The translations under genes were made by a program, and so were the position numbers. 64,000 nt of DNA, from assembly GCA_003385635.1 (NCBI GenBank), contig QQUY01000001.1, positions 1,899,001 to 1,963,000 on the forward strand, read 5' to 3'. Positions 1-6,897 of the stretch are shown piece after piece. The notes beneath the pieces were generated by a model. The model was not told the DNA's origin. It ran no database searches and saw only the letters and a list, made by a program, of their open reading frames with translations. Every line of letters starts with the position of its first letter. Position 1 is the first letter of the stretch. Origin of the DNA: Acidobacteriota bacterium (lineage in GTDB: Bacteria > Acidobacteriota > Blastocatellia > Pyrinomonadales > Pyrinomonadaceae).

Positions 1-285
1 AGCAGGAGTAGAGTTGTATTAGTTCAGCCGTGCGGAAGTATACCCATCCCTGCTCTTTCTGTTAAGCAACGAAATTAAGAAAAATTAAGAATGATTCAGA
101 TTAATTCAGAATCCGCTAGATTGAGACTGCCAGGTTTCCTCGATGTGGGGCGGAACAGCTGAATTTGAACAACGGACAGGACTGTCGAGTTGTGAACGGT
201 TGGGTAAAGCGTCTTTGTACTAGATTCAGAACACTCAGGTAATAGCTGAAACCGATGATAGATAAATTTCTTCTAGGGAAATAGA

Positions 286-387
286 CTTTAACGCTGCATA
301 GACGCCTGCGGAAATCCTACAAACTATTGAGTGAAGAGCACTTAAAGCGAAATAAGGTGGTAGCAAGCAGCACATCGGACGTTAAAG
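286..387 (+). repeat. attC-like 102-bp element, copy A
   Basis: The element starts with CTTTAACG and ends with CGTTAAAG, a perfect 8-bp terminal inverted repeat. The AAC and GTT triplets at its ends are 89 nt apart (292 to 381), exactly as in copies B and C. It shares internal blocks with them, such as GAAATCCTACAAAC at +25 and CATCGGACGTTA at the right end. The AAC/GTT core and the TCGGRCGTTA right end recall integron attC sites, but the last base of the GTTRRRY box does not fit. It lies 51 bp upstream of the zinc-ribbon ORF, where a cassette boundary would be expected. Confidence 0.5.
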
Positions 388-438
388 GATATTGATATAC
401 TTAGGTCACTCGCCCTGCTTTAGTAAAATTCTTCCCGT

Positions 439-1008
439 ATGAGGAATAGTAAGAGGTTACCGGAATCCATTAGACAGGTTATCACCCGTTTCGATGACGA
501 ATCCGAATGTGTAAGACTCGTCGCTTCGCTTCGCTGGCCTGACGGTATTCCCGTATGCCCCCGCTGTGAAAGCACCAAATCCTCTTTTGTATCGACCAGG
601 AATTTTTGGAAGTGCAAAGGATGCAAGAAGCAGTTTTCGGTGAAACTCGGAACAGTCTTTAGTGGATCGCCAATCGGCCTGAACAAGTGGTTGGTCGCTA
701 TTTGGCTGGTTGCCAATAGGACAGCAGGCGTCAGCTCCTACGAACTTCATAGATCAATTGGCGTCACTCAAAAGACCGCTTGGTTCATGCTTCACAGGAT
801 CCGTCTTGCTATGGAAGTGGGAGGCACTGGACTGGTCGATGTTGAAACCGACGACAGCGACATCGGCAGTGTCGCAAACGATGAGCTTGAGACGAAGAGA
901 ATTTTAGAGATCGAGGACTGCGGTAAGGACTCGACTGCCGCCTTAATCGCAGCATTGAAGAATCGAGGCCAATTGCTTGCGGAGCTTACTAAAATGGCCA
1001 AGTTTTAG
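439..1008 (+). CDS. truncated IS1595-like zinc-ribbon/HTH protein
   Basis: The N-terminal half looks like the start of IS1595/ISXO2-family transposases. A CPRC...CKGC zinc ribbon lies at about residues 38-60, followed by a helix-turn-helix-like stretch around residues 75-130 ending in AWFMLHRIRLAM. Full-length members continue into a DDE catalytic domain of roughly 150 residues starting near EVDETYIGG. Here that point reads LVDVETDDSDIG, and the protein ends about 50 residues later with an unrelated tail at 189 aa. It is therefore unlikely to transpose. It could be a decayed transposase or a captured DNA-binding module. An attC-like element lies just upstream. The start is the first ATG after that element. 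Confidence 0.6.
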   Translation: MRNSKRLPESIRQVITRFDDESECVRLVASLRWPDGIPVCPRCESTKSSFVSTRNFWKCKGCKKQFSVKLGTVFSGSPIGLNKWLVAIWLVANRTAGVSSYELHRSIGVTQKTAWFMLHRIRLAMEVGGTGLVDVETDDSDIGSVANDELETKRILEIEDCGKDSTAALIAALKNRGQLLAELTKMAKF

Positions 1009-1035
1009 AACTTTCAAAACGAAACTAAGTAACAA

Positions 1036-1263
1036 ATGGAATCCAGTTTAGCCCTTTTCCTGGACGACTGGGAAGCTTCACATTCGCTTGCTGCCGATGC
1101 GTGTGAAGGCATCAATCACTTAATCAAGTAGACGCCAGACGACGCACTCGTCAACAGGATCCAAGGCTTGTTCCCACTTCTGCAACGCACCCTCATGGTA
1201 CCGACCTTTCATTTGAATCTATCCATCCACAAACATATATGGAGGAATAAATTTTTCGCTTAG
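1036..1263 (+). pseudogene. possible small ORF broken by an in-frame TAG
   Basis: An ATG at 1036 opens a reading frame that reads MESSLALFLDDWEASHSL... for 31 codons, meets TAG at 1129-1131, then continues in the same frame to TAG at 1261-1263. Restoring CAG at the amber codon would give about 75 residues of plausible protein. It shares strand and frame with the zinc-ribbon ORF 30 bp upstream. I do not recognise it, and it could be chance. Confidence 0.25.
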
Positions 1264-1362
1264 AAGTTCGCCAGGCGAGGATAGAAAATGATTCCTGGAG
1301 ATCGACGAATCCTTCAGTCCAGAAAGCTAGAGCCACAGCAATTTGACTGGCTATTGAGCAGC

Positions 1363-1557
1363 TCAATCGTCGAGGGTAAAAGGGGGGTCGACCTTCTGCT
1401 CCTTCTTATTACGCCACTCCTTTTCCCGCTTGTCGATCTCGTCTTTAGGCACACCGACGATTGTGGCTAACAGAGTTGAAAAGCGGTTGAGGCTAGCCTT
1501 GTCGAGTTGCTTATTCGTGCTCTTTTGGTTTACTTCCTTCCGAATCAAAGTCCGCAT
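1363..1557 (-). CDS. small basic protein overlapping the DUF3800 gene
   Basis: A 64-aa, highly charged and probably helical protein of unknown function. The ORF track begins it at a TTG (1563), but AAGGAG sits 7 nt before the ATG at 1557, so I choose that start. It overlaps the 3' end of the DUF3800 gene by 47 nt in another frame, which implies co-transcription and probably translational coupling. No metal-binding or membrane motif is visible. A small gene tightly coupled to a DUF3800 gene could encode a partner or antidote, but nothing in the sequence proves that. Confidence 0.45.
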   Translation of the reverse strand: MRTLIRKEVNQKSTNKQLDKASLNRFSTLLATIVGVPKDEIDKREKEWRNKKEQKVDPPFTLDD

Positions 1558-2308
1558 CTTCAATCTCCTTTAAATACTCTCTAAGGCCTTCCCTATCAAA
1601 ATGAAAGGAATAGACTCCCTTCAAAGTCTCCCTTACTTCGCCCTTCAAATTAAGTACGGACTTCCGGATACGCCGCATTTTCTTGACGTCAGGTTGCAGG
1701 ATTCGATTCTCCAATTGCTTCCAACTCTCGTATGCATTGAAATCGGCCGCTTGAAGTTCGACAGCTTCGTACTTGCGCTTAAACTGTAATCCGCCAAAGA
1801 GGAATGCTTCTTTAGCAGCAGGGTCGCTTATTGCATTCCGATAGCACTCGTTCACTTCCTGTTGATTGAGGTTACCAGACTCGAAAAAATACTCGATCGG
1901 ATCCTCGTAACCCTTGCCTCGTGCCCATTCACCGGTGCTAGAGAGGCATGCATTCACCAGCACTCCATATGCCGATGGGGGATTTGGAGCTCTATACTCT
2001 TGAATCAACTCGTCGTAATCCTTCCACTCCAATGACCTATCTATATCTTTCAAAGTGTACTCTTTTACAATCTCGTGGAGTCTCCTAAGAACCCTAACCT
2101 TTCTGTCAGAGGTCCAACCCCTGAACTCTTTGTGACAACTCTCCAAATCCGTCATATGGAAACCCTTGACGTCCTCATCCCTGCAAACCTCCAACCAACT
2201 TTCACGAAAGTGTTCCCACTTCGCCACTTTGCTGACATAACCAGCAACGACAATCGTTCCAGATCGGGAACGGTCAGTACCACTTTCATCAAAGTAGGCG
2301 GAAAGCAT
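1511..2308 (-). CDS. DUF3800 domain-containing protein
   Basis: 265 aa. The N-terminus MLSAYFDESGTDRS followed by a GxVVAGYVS strand is the signature of DUF3800: a conserved DES triad, then a conserved acidic residue in a HMTDLE motif at about residue 52. The family is widespread on phages, integrative elements and accessory islands. Its biochemical role is not settled, though the conserved acidic residues suggest metal-dependent phosphoryl chemistry. The C-terminus is rich in charge. It is transcribed against the zinc-ribbon ORF and overlaps the small ORF downstream. No good ribosome-binding site is visible at the ATG. Confidence 0.75.
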   Translation of the reverse strand: MLSAYFDESGTDRSRSGTIVVAGYVSKVAKWEHFRESWLEVCRDEDVKGFHMTDLESCHKEFRGWTSDRKVRVLRRLHEIVKEYTLKDIDRSLEWKDYDELIQEYRAPNPPSAYGVLVNACLSSTGEWARGKGYEDPIEYFFESGNLNQQEVNECYRNAISDPAAKEAFLFGGLQFKRKYEAVELQAADFNAYESWKQLENRILQPDVKKMRRIRKSVLNLKGEVRETLKGVYSFHFDREGLREYLKEIEDADFDSEGSKPKEHE

Positions 2309-2602
2309 AGATTCTAGAGGTCAATCGGATCCCAACGGCAAATGCACTGTGTGTAGTGCACTAGACTGTCAACTTCAGGTTTCAGACTGCCGTCTTGAGG
2401 TGTCTTATGTATATCATCGCCCGGAGGCTATTGGGAGTATTGCAGTTCATAAGTTACCGCCAACCTGGATGCATTGCTTTCTCAGAATCGCATAGATTCC
2501 AAGGTAACGGTTAATATCAGAAGTTGGAGCAGAACGGCTCGTAAGGAGATGTGAACTGAAGAACCGATCACACTGATTTAGACCCAACTAGGGTCGACAT
2601 CC

Positions 2603-2784
2603 CATCGAGACCCGCTGAAATCCTACAACCATTAGAAAACAAGCAACTTAGCGGCAAAAGGACATAGATTGCGGTAAGTCGCTCGTAACGTTGCAATGAA
2701 TCCTGGTGAAATCCTGTAACCACCTGATTGTAATAAACTTATGGCGAAAAACTGTGAGAACAGACACCACATCGGGCGTTACGG
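2603..2784 (+). repeat. composite 182-bp repeat containing attC-like copy B
   Basis: The left 80 bp (2603-2682) begins with a 20-nt block that recurs exactly at 3075. The right 102 bp (2683-2784) is attC-like copy B, bounded by CGTAACG and CGTTACG (7-bp perfect inverted repeat) with CATCGGGCGTTAC at its right end. A second composite of identical length and internal spacing lies at 3075-3256. The left part also contains the GAAATCCTACAACC block found inside the 102-bp elements, so it looks like a partly overwritten sister copy. Confidence 0.5.
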
Positions 2785-3074
2785 CCTACAAGGGTTTCTG
2801 TTGGATCCGAGGGAAACAGAAGTAGCGACTGCTTGAATCCATAAAGGTTCGGTGATCTATCCGTTCTCTGCTTCAGAATAACCCCGGAGACTAAAGTTCC
2901 CGACCACAAATGAGCCGAACGAGAATAGAAAAATAGGCCGTGATTTGTCAGAGCCATAAAGACTGCATTCCAGCCTTTTCCGGACCAAGGAGTAATAGGC
3001 TGCAAGATGCAATCACAACCGGGAACCTGGAACACTTGTGGGAGCGAAAACCCGGATCACTTCGTATTAAAAAG

Positions 3075-3256
3075 CATCGAGACCCGCTGAAATCTTCTAA
3101 CTGGCAGAGAATACACAACTTAGCCGAAAGGGGACTCAAATAGCGATAAATCTGAAGTAACGGTGCAACGACTCCTGTGGAATCTCTACAAACATCTGCA
3201 ATCACATGGTTTATGGTGATTTTTCGATCAAACTGACCATAGATCGGGCGTTACAC
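3075..3256 (+). repeat. composite 182-bp repeat containing attC-like copy C
   Basis: This is the second composite. It has the 20-nt block at 3075-3094 identical to 2603-2622, then attC-like copy C at 3155-3256, bounded by GTAACG and CGTTAC (6-bp perfect inverted repeat). The AAC to GTT distance is again 89 nt. The interval between copies B and C, about 470 bp from GTT to GTT, would be one short cassette with no convincing gene in it. Confidence 0.5.
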
Positions 3257-3466
3257 CTCAGCACCTTTGTTTGTAGACTTTTACCCAGGCGATCCAAGAG
3301 TGTACGCCTTTCTGGCATCAGGCAATTGACCGAACCGAAGTGAACCTTGTTGGATCTTCTCGTTCTGTGATAATCAGTTCACGGAATACAAAGCGGTTGT
3401 TGCTGCCTTTGCTCTCCGTCTGTCTACAGACGGTACATTCTAGGTGCAGATAAGAGTTGAGAGAGT

Positions 3467-3811
3467 ATGGGAGACCTTGAAGTAGTCAAACTGCGGGAGA
3501 AGCTCCGGTCGCTACTTAAGGCCTTGAAACGATACCAGCATCATGACTATTCCATTCGCATAATTGAAGAAGCCTTGTCGTCGTCGGATGACGAACTGCT
3601 TGTCTTCCTGAAGTCGAATCTGCTGTGGGGTGGTTCCGGTTCAATAGCGGATCAGGCCGGGTTTGACGCATCTGGGAAGGTCCGGAAAGAAATCGAGCTC
3701 GCTATTCGTGAACTTGGCTTAGAACAGCTCGAAACTGGGATCGTTAATGAGAGAACGGAGTTCTGGGTTAGCAGCAAGAAAAAGTATCTGGAAACACGAC
3801 GAAACGATTGA
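3467..3811 (+). CDS. small DUF6966-like protein
   Basis: 114 aa. The segment SIRIIEEALSS...LLVFLKSNLLWGGSGSIADQAG resembles the DUF6966 pattern of an amphipathic helix followed by a GGxGSxxD motif. I recall this family from scattered accessory genes, but I cannot confirm it without a search. Function is unknown. It has no signal peptide or membrane segment, and the C-terminus is basic. A GAGAGAG stretch lies just before the ATG. It follows attC-like copy C by about 210 bp on the same strand, so it may be cassette cargo. Confidence 0.5.
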   Translation: MGDLEVVKLREKLRSLLKALKRYQHHDYSIRIIEEALSSSDDELLVFLKSNLLWGGSGSIADQAGFDASGKVRKEIELAIRELGLEQLETGIVNERTEFWVSSKKKYLETRRND

Positions 3812-3975
3812 GTATCTCGTGATCCTCTCGCTGAAGGCTTTGCTTCGTTTAGGATTGCTCTGATTGATATAGCCCTAGACACTGCAAGCGACACGTCGGT
3901 CCGAATCGTAACAATCCAATCAAATGTACTCAATTTCTGGGACAAATAGTCCCTAACATAGTCCCTTCGCAACAA

Positions 3976-3998
3976 AGCCCGGCTCATTGAGCCGGGCT
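3976..3998 (-). terminator. terminator downstream of tRNA-Lys
   Basis: AGCCCGGCTC and GAGCCGGGCT form a perfect 10-bp stem with a 3-nt loop. On the minus strand it is followed by TTTG, so it serves the tRNA-Lys transcript. Confidence 0.65.
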
Positions 3999-4013
3999 AA
4001 CTGTTGTAAAGAA

Positions 4014-4089
4014 TGGTGATCCGACCAGGGCTCGAACCTGGGACCCACTGGTTAAAAGCCAGTTGCTCTGCCAACTGAGCTATCGGACC
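4014..4089 (-). tRNA. tRNA-Lys (anticodon TTT)
   Basis: The reverse complement folds as a cloverleaf. The acceptor stem is GGTCCGA/TCGGATC, the anticodon stem-loop CTGGCTTTTAACCAG carries TTT at 34-36, and the T-loop is GGTTCGAGCC. The 3' end is A followed by an encoded CCA. It marks the right edge of the accessory region with the attC-like elements. tRNA genes are common integration sites, but I see no direct repeat of its 3' end to the left. Confidence 0.95.
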
Positions 4090-4200
4090 GAAGAGAGTTT
4101 CAAGTTCCGGATTCCAAGTTCCGAGTGAGGAAGGTTCCCGGCAAAACGAAGAGTTTAGCGGGTTGCGGGTTGATTTTCAAGTCGCCAAACCTGAAAGAAT

Positions 4201-4256
4201 GCGGTTGTAAGTTGAAGGTGGAATGTTGATGGTTGAAGGTTGAAAGTGAAGAAAAC
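4201..4256. repeat. GTTGAAGG-type heptad repeat array (left arm)
   Basis: This is a degenerate array of GTTGAAGGTTGAA units left of the four-helix-bundle gene. A similar array in the opposite orientation lies at 4759-4820, so the two arms bracket the gene as imperfect inverted repeats. Confidence 0.5.
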
Positions 4257-4322
4257 GGCACACCGCCCACCCAAGATCAGGCTTGGTACTCAAGAATCTA
4301 TCTCAGGACCACCTTCCCGATT

Positions 4323-4670
4323 CTACTTTTTCTTTAGAGTACGAAGCGCACTGACGAGCATTCCCTGAATTACGTTACAGTCCTTCAACAGCGATTCACC
4401 TTGAGCGTTGGTGATATAGCCTGAATCTCGAAGAAGTTTGAGCCAGTATTCTGTTTCAAAAGCTTCTTTATTCGCGATTCCCAATTTATGTGCAAAATCC
4501 TTTCTTGATTCTGCTTGCTGTGCCTCGGTAATATTCGCACCAACCGAAGTTCCGGACCTCAGAACCTGGCGTGCCAGTACATACTTCCGTTGAGATTCAA
4601 GATGTTCACTCAGCTTGATGATTCTAAGTGCGAACGCAAAAGACCGATCGACAAGTTTACTTCTGTTCAT
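4323..4670 (-). CDS. four-helix-bundle protein (S23 / 23S rRNA IVS family)
   Basis: 115 aa with the family hallmarks: an N-terminal helix (RSFAFALRIIKLSEHL), then RQVLRSGTSVGANITEAQQAESRKDFAHKLGIANKEAFETEYWLKLL, and a C-terminal helix ending in basic residues. The family was first met as the protein encoded in intervening sequences of 23S rRNA genes and is related to the Avd accessory protein of diversity-generating retroelements. Most chromosomal copies, like this one, stand alone and have no known function. It sits between inverted TTGARGG arrays, with purA downstream on the same strand. No reverse transcriptase or variable repeat is nearby. Confidence 0.85.
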   Translation of the reverse strand: MNRSKLVDRSFAFALRIIKLSEHLESQRKYVLARQVLRSGTSVGANITEAQQAESRKDFAHKLGIANKEAFETEYWLKLLRDSGYITNAQGESLLKDCNVIQGMLVSALRTLKKK

Positions 4671-4758
4671 GAGAGACTCTCCGTGCGTCCTCCCATAAAC
4701 GCTCTATGATTTCTGGTTGCTGTACGAGCTTAAGATTCCACGTTTCCTCACTACGCGG

Positions 4759-4820
4759 TCAACTCTAATTTTTCAACTCTCAACTCTCAACCCTCAACAT
4801 TCAACCCTCAATTCTCAATT
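4759..4820. repeat. TCAACYC-type heptad repeat array (right arm)
   Basis: About eight imperfect units of TCAACTC or TCAACCC run into the 3' end of purA, whose TGA stop lies inside the array. It is the inverted counterpart of the 4201-4256 array on the other side of the four-helix-bundle gene. Confidence 0.6.
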
Positions 4821-6131
4821 GCCCGAGAACCAAGAGGACATCACGCTTTCGTCGACGATGATCGTCTGGTCGCGTTCCGGGCCTGTCGAGATCAGACCTA
4901 TCTCGACGCCGATCGACTTCGAGAGAAAATCGACATACGCGCGAGCTTTCGCAGGAAGCTTGTCGAGTTCGGTTATCCCGAGCGTGTCTTCCTTCCAGCC
5001 TTCGAGCGTTTCATATATCGGCTCGATCTGCCTCAGGTCCGACGAAACTGCAGGAAACGTATCCTCACGTTCGCCGTCGACCGTATATCCGACGCAGACC
5101 TTCAATTCGTCAAGCGCATCAAGGACATCGATCTTCGTCAACGCGACCGAATCGAAACCGTTGAGCTCCGCCGCATACCGGGTCGCCACCGCATCGAACC
5201 AGCCGCAACGGCGCGGCCTTTTCGTCACCGATCCGAACTCGTTGCCGCGTTCGCGGATAAGATTCGCGATGTCCTCTTCTTCCTCAAGCATCTCTGTCGG
5301 GAACGGCCCCTCGCCTACACGCGTGGTGTAGGTTCTCACGATCCCCAGAACGCCTGTGATGTGATGAGGCGGAATGCCGGAACCGACCGAAGCTCCGCCG
5401 GCGGTGGCGTTCGACGAAGTCACGAACGGATAAGTGCCGTGATCGACATCAAGCAAAGTCGCCTGGGCACCTTCGAGAAGGATGTTCTTGTTCTGAGCCC
5501 TGGCCTGGGCGTAAAAATGCGAGGTTTCGCAGACGAACGGCCTGAGACGTTCCGCAAGTGACGAGATCTCCTCAAAGATCTCGTCGGCGTGAAGCGGGGG
5601 CCTGCCATATGTGACGATAACCCGGTTCGCGTCGACAAGATTTCGTTCGATCCGATTTCTGAGCACCTCCGGCGACAATGCGTCTGCAACCCGGATCCCG
5701 CGTCGCCCAGCCTTGTCCTCGTACGCGGGGCCGATCCCGCGCAGCGTAGTACCTATCTTCTCGTTCCCGAGCCTTTCCTCGCTCGTATGATCGAGCGCAC
5801 GGTGATAAGGCATTATCAGATGGGCGCGGCTCGAAACCTTCAGCCTTTCAGGGGTGATCGAGATCCCCTGCCCGGTCATCTGGTCGACCTCTTCGAAGAA
5901 AGCCTTCGGATCGATAACCATCCCATTGCCGAGGACACAGACCGTTTCTTCGTGAATGATCCCCGAGGGAAGAAGGCGCAGCACAAATGCCTTGTCGCCT
6001 ACGTAAACCGAATGCCCCGCGTTGTGGCCGCCCTGGTACCGCGCGACAATGTCGAAGCGGTCCGCGAGCAGGTCCACGACCTTCCCTTTTCCTTCATCTC
6101 CCCACTGGGAGCCGTTGATGACGATAATCAT
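4815..6131 (-). CDS. purA: adenylosuccinate synthetase
   Basis: 438 aa, the usual bacterial length. It catalyses the GTP-dependent joining of IMP and aspartate, the first committed step of AMP synthesis in the cytosol. The phosphate loop GDEGKGK is at residues 11-17 with the catalytic Asp12, and His40 lies in the GGHNAGH motif. A C-terminal TGPERDQTI segment matches the guanine-binding region. The protein is complete, starting at an ATG followed directly by IIVINGSQW. Its stop lies within a heptad repeat array, and it is probably followed by the S23-type gene on the same strand. The upstream interval holds half of a 14-nt inverted repeat shared with the end of the GNAT gene. Confidence 0.97.
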   Translation of the reverse strand: MIIVINGSQWGDEGKGKVVDLLADRFDIVARYQGGHNAGHSVYVGDKAFVLRLLPSGIIHEETVCVLGNGMVIDPKAFFEEVDQMTGQGISITPERLKVSSRAHLIMPYHRALDHTSEERLGNEKIGTTLRGIGPAYEDKAGRRGIRVADALSPEVLRNRIERNLVDANRVIVTYGRPPLHADEIFEEISSLAERLRPFVCETSHFYAQARAQNKNILLEGAQATLLDVDHGTYPFVTSSNATAGGASVGSGIPPHHITGVLGIVRTYTTRVGEGPFPTEMLEEEEDIANLIRERGNEFGSVTKRPRRCGWFDAVATRYAAELNGFDSVALTKIDVLDALDELKVCVGYTVDGEREDTFPAVSSDLRQIEPIYETLEGWKEDTLGITELDKLPAKARAYVDFLSKSIGVEIGLISTGPERDQTIIVDESVMSSWFSGN

Positions 6132-6150
6132 GTCTCAGTGTTCAGGTTTC

Positions 6151-6291
6151 ATGGATCAGGTATCACGCATCGACGATTGATGCTCCCAAATCCTAACTTG
6201 CCAATACTCTCAATGCTCCTGTATCGCGAAACACGAACGCTCGAATCGCGGAAGACCCCACGAGATCACTGTCCGCCGATACCTGATCCAT
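6151..6291. repeat. 14-nt inverted repeat pair
   Basis: ATGGATCAGGTATC (6151-6164) and its exact complement GATACCTGATCCAT (6278-6291) are 113 nt apart. The similarity extends outward with CAGGTTYCATGG on both sides. The right arm lies within the 3' end of the GNAT coding sequence. Confidence 0.6.
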
Positions 6292-6844
6292 ATTCCATGG
6301 AACCTGAATCCCATTCATGTTTCAGCATCGCGTAAACGACAAGGTCGACGAACCGGTCGTGGAGCCATTCGGCCTCGCGCAAAGTTCCCTCTTTCGTGAA
6401 CCCGAGGCGCTCGGGAACGGCGCAACTTCTTATGTTTCCGGGAGCGGCACGTATCACAACCCTGTGCATGCCCAGTTCCTCAAAAGCGAAGTCCGTCAAA
6501 CGCTTTACACAGCGAGTGATGATGCCTCGACCCGTGGCGTGCTCGGAGAGCCAGTATCCAAGTTCTGTGCCTTTGTTTACTTTGTCGATGTAATTCAGTC
6601 CAAGTGCGCCAACGATCTCCCCATTCTCGATGACGTGAAAATTCATCGATTCATTCGCTGAGAAATCCCTTGTGCTCTTGGCGATAAAAGACCTTGTATT
6701 GCTGAGGGAATAGCCATCTACAGTCCAGGGCATCCACGCGCGAAGGTGCTCGAAATTGTTCACGACAACGGCGTGCAGCTTTTCGAGATTTTCCTCCGCG
6801 ACGGGCAGCAATTCGAGTCCGTCCGAAACCTCAAGTATCTCCAT
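6266..6844 (-). CDS. GNAT N-acetyltransferase, RimJ/RimL-like
   Basis: 192 aa and related to ribosomal-protein N-acetyltransferases. The pattern GxLGLNYIDKVNKGTELGYWLSEHATGRGIITRCVKRLTDFAFEELGMHRVVIRAAPGNIRSCAVPERLGF is typical of acetyl-CoA-binding RimJ/L folds, with the GRGI loop contacting the cofactor. The real substrate cannot be deduced. The last dozen or so residues (SGSMEYGSGIGGQ) are encoded by one arm of an intergenic inverted repeat, so the native C-terminus may have been replaced by repeat insertion. It lies upstream of purA on the same strand. Confidence 0.85.
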   Translation of the reverse strand: MEILEVSDGLELLPVAEENLEKLHAVVVNNFEHLRAWMPWTVDGYSLSNTRSFIAKSTRDFSANESMNFHVIENGEIVGALGLNYIDKVNKGTELGYWLSEHATGRGIITRCVKRLTDFAFEELGMHRVVIRAAPGNIRSCAVPERLGFTKEGTLREAEWLHDRFVDLVVYAMLKHEWDSGSMEYGSGIGGQ

Positions 6845-6897
6845 CTTTCGAATCCCGCAAGTTCCGCATTATACAAGAATTGCGAGCGCGGGCTAAC

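Noticed and set aside
286-3256. CRISPR array
   Set aside because: Only three copies at irregular distances, with no constant short repeat and spacer pattern and no cas gene.
4014-4089. tRNA-Lys as the attachment site of an integrated element
   Set aside because: I found no integrase gene and no direct repeat of the tRNA 3' end within the window to the left.
4323-4670. Part of a diversity-generating retroelement (Avd-like protein)
   Set aside because: No reverse transcriptase, template repeat or variable repeat is present nearby. The protein fits the stand-alone S23 family.
5589-6335. 248-aa plus-strand ORF opposite purA
   Set aside because: It is a shadow of the purA coding strand with no ribosome-binding site and no recognisable domain.
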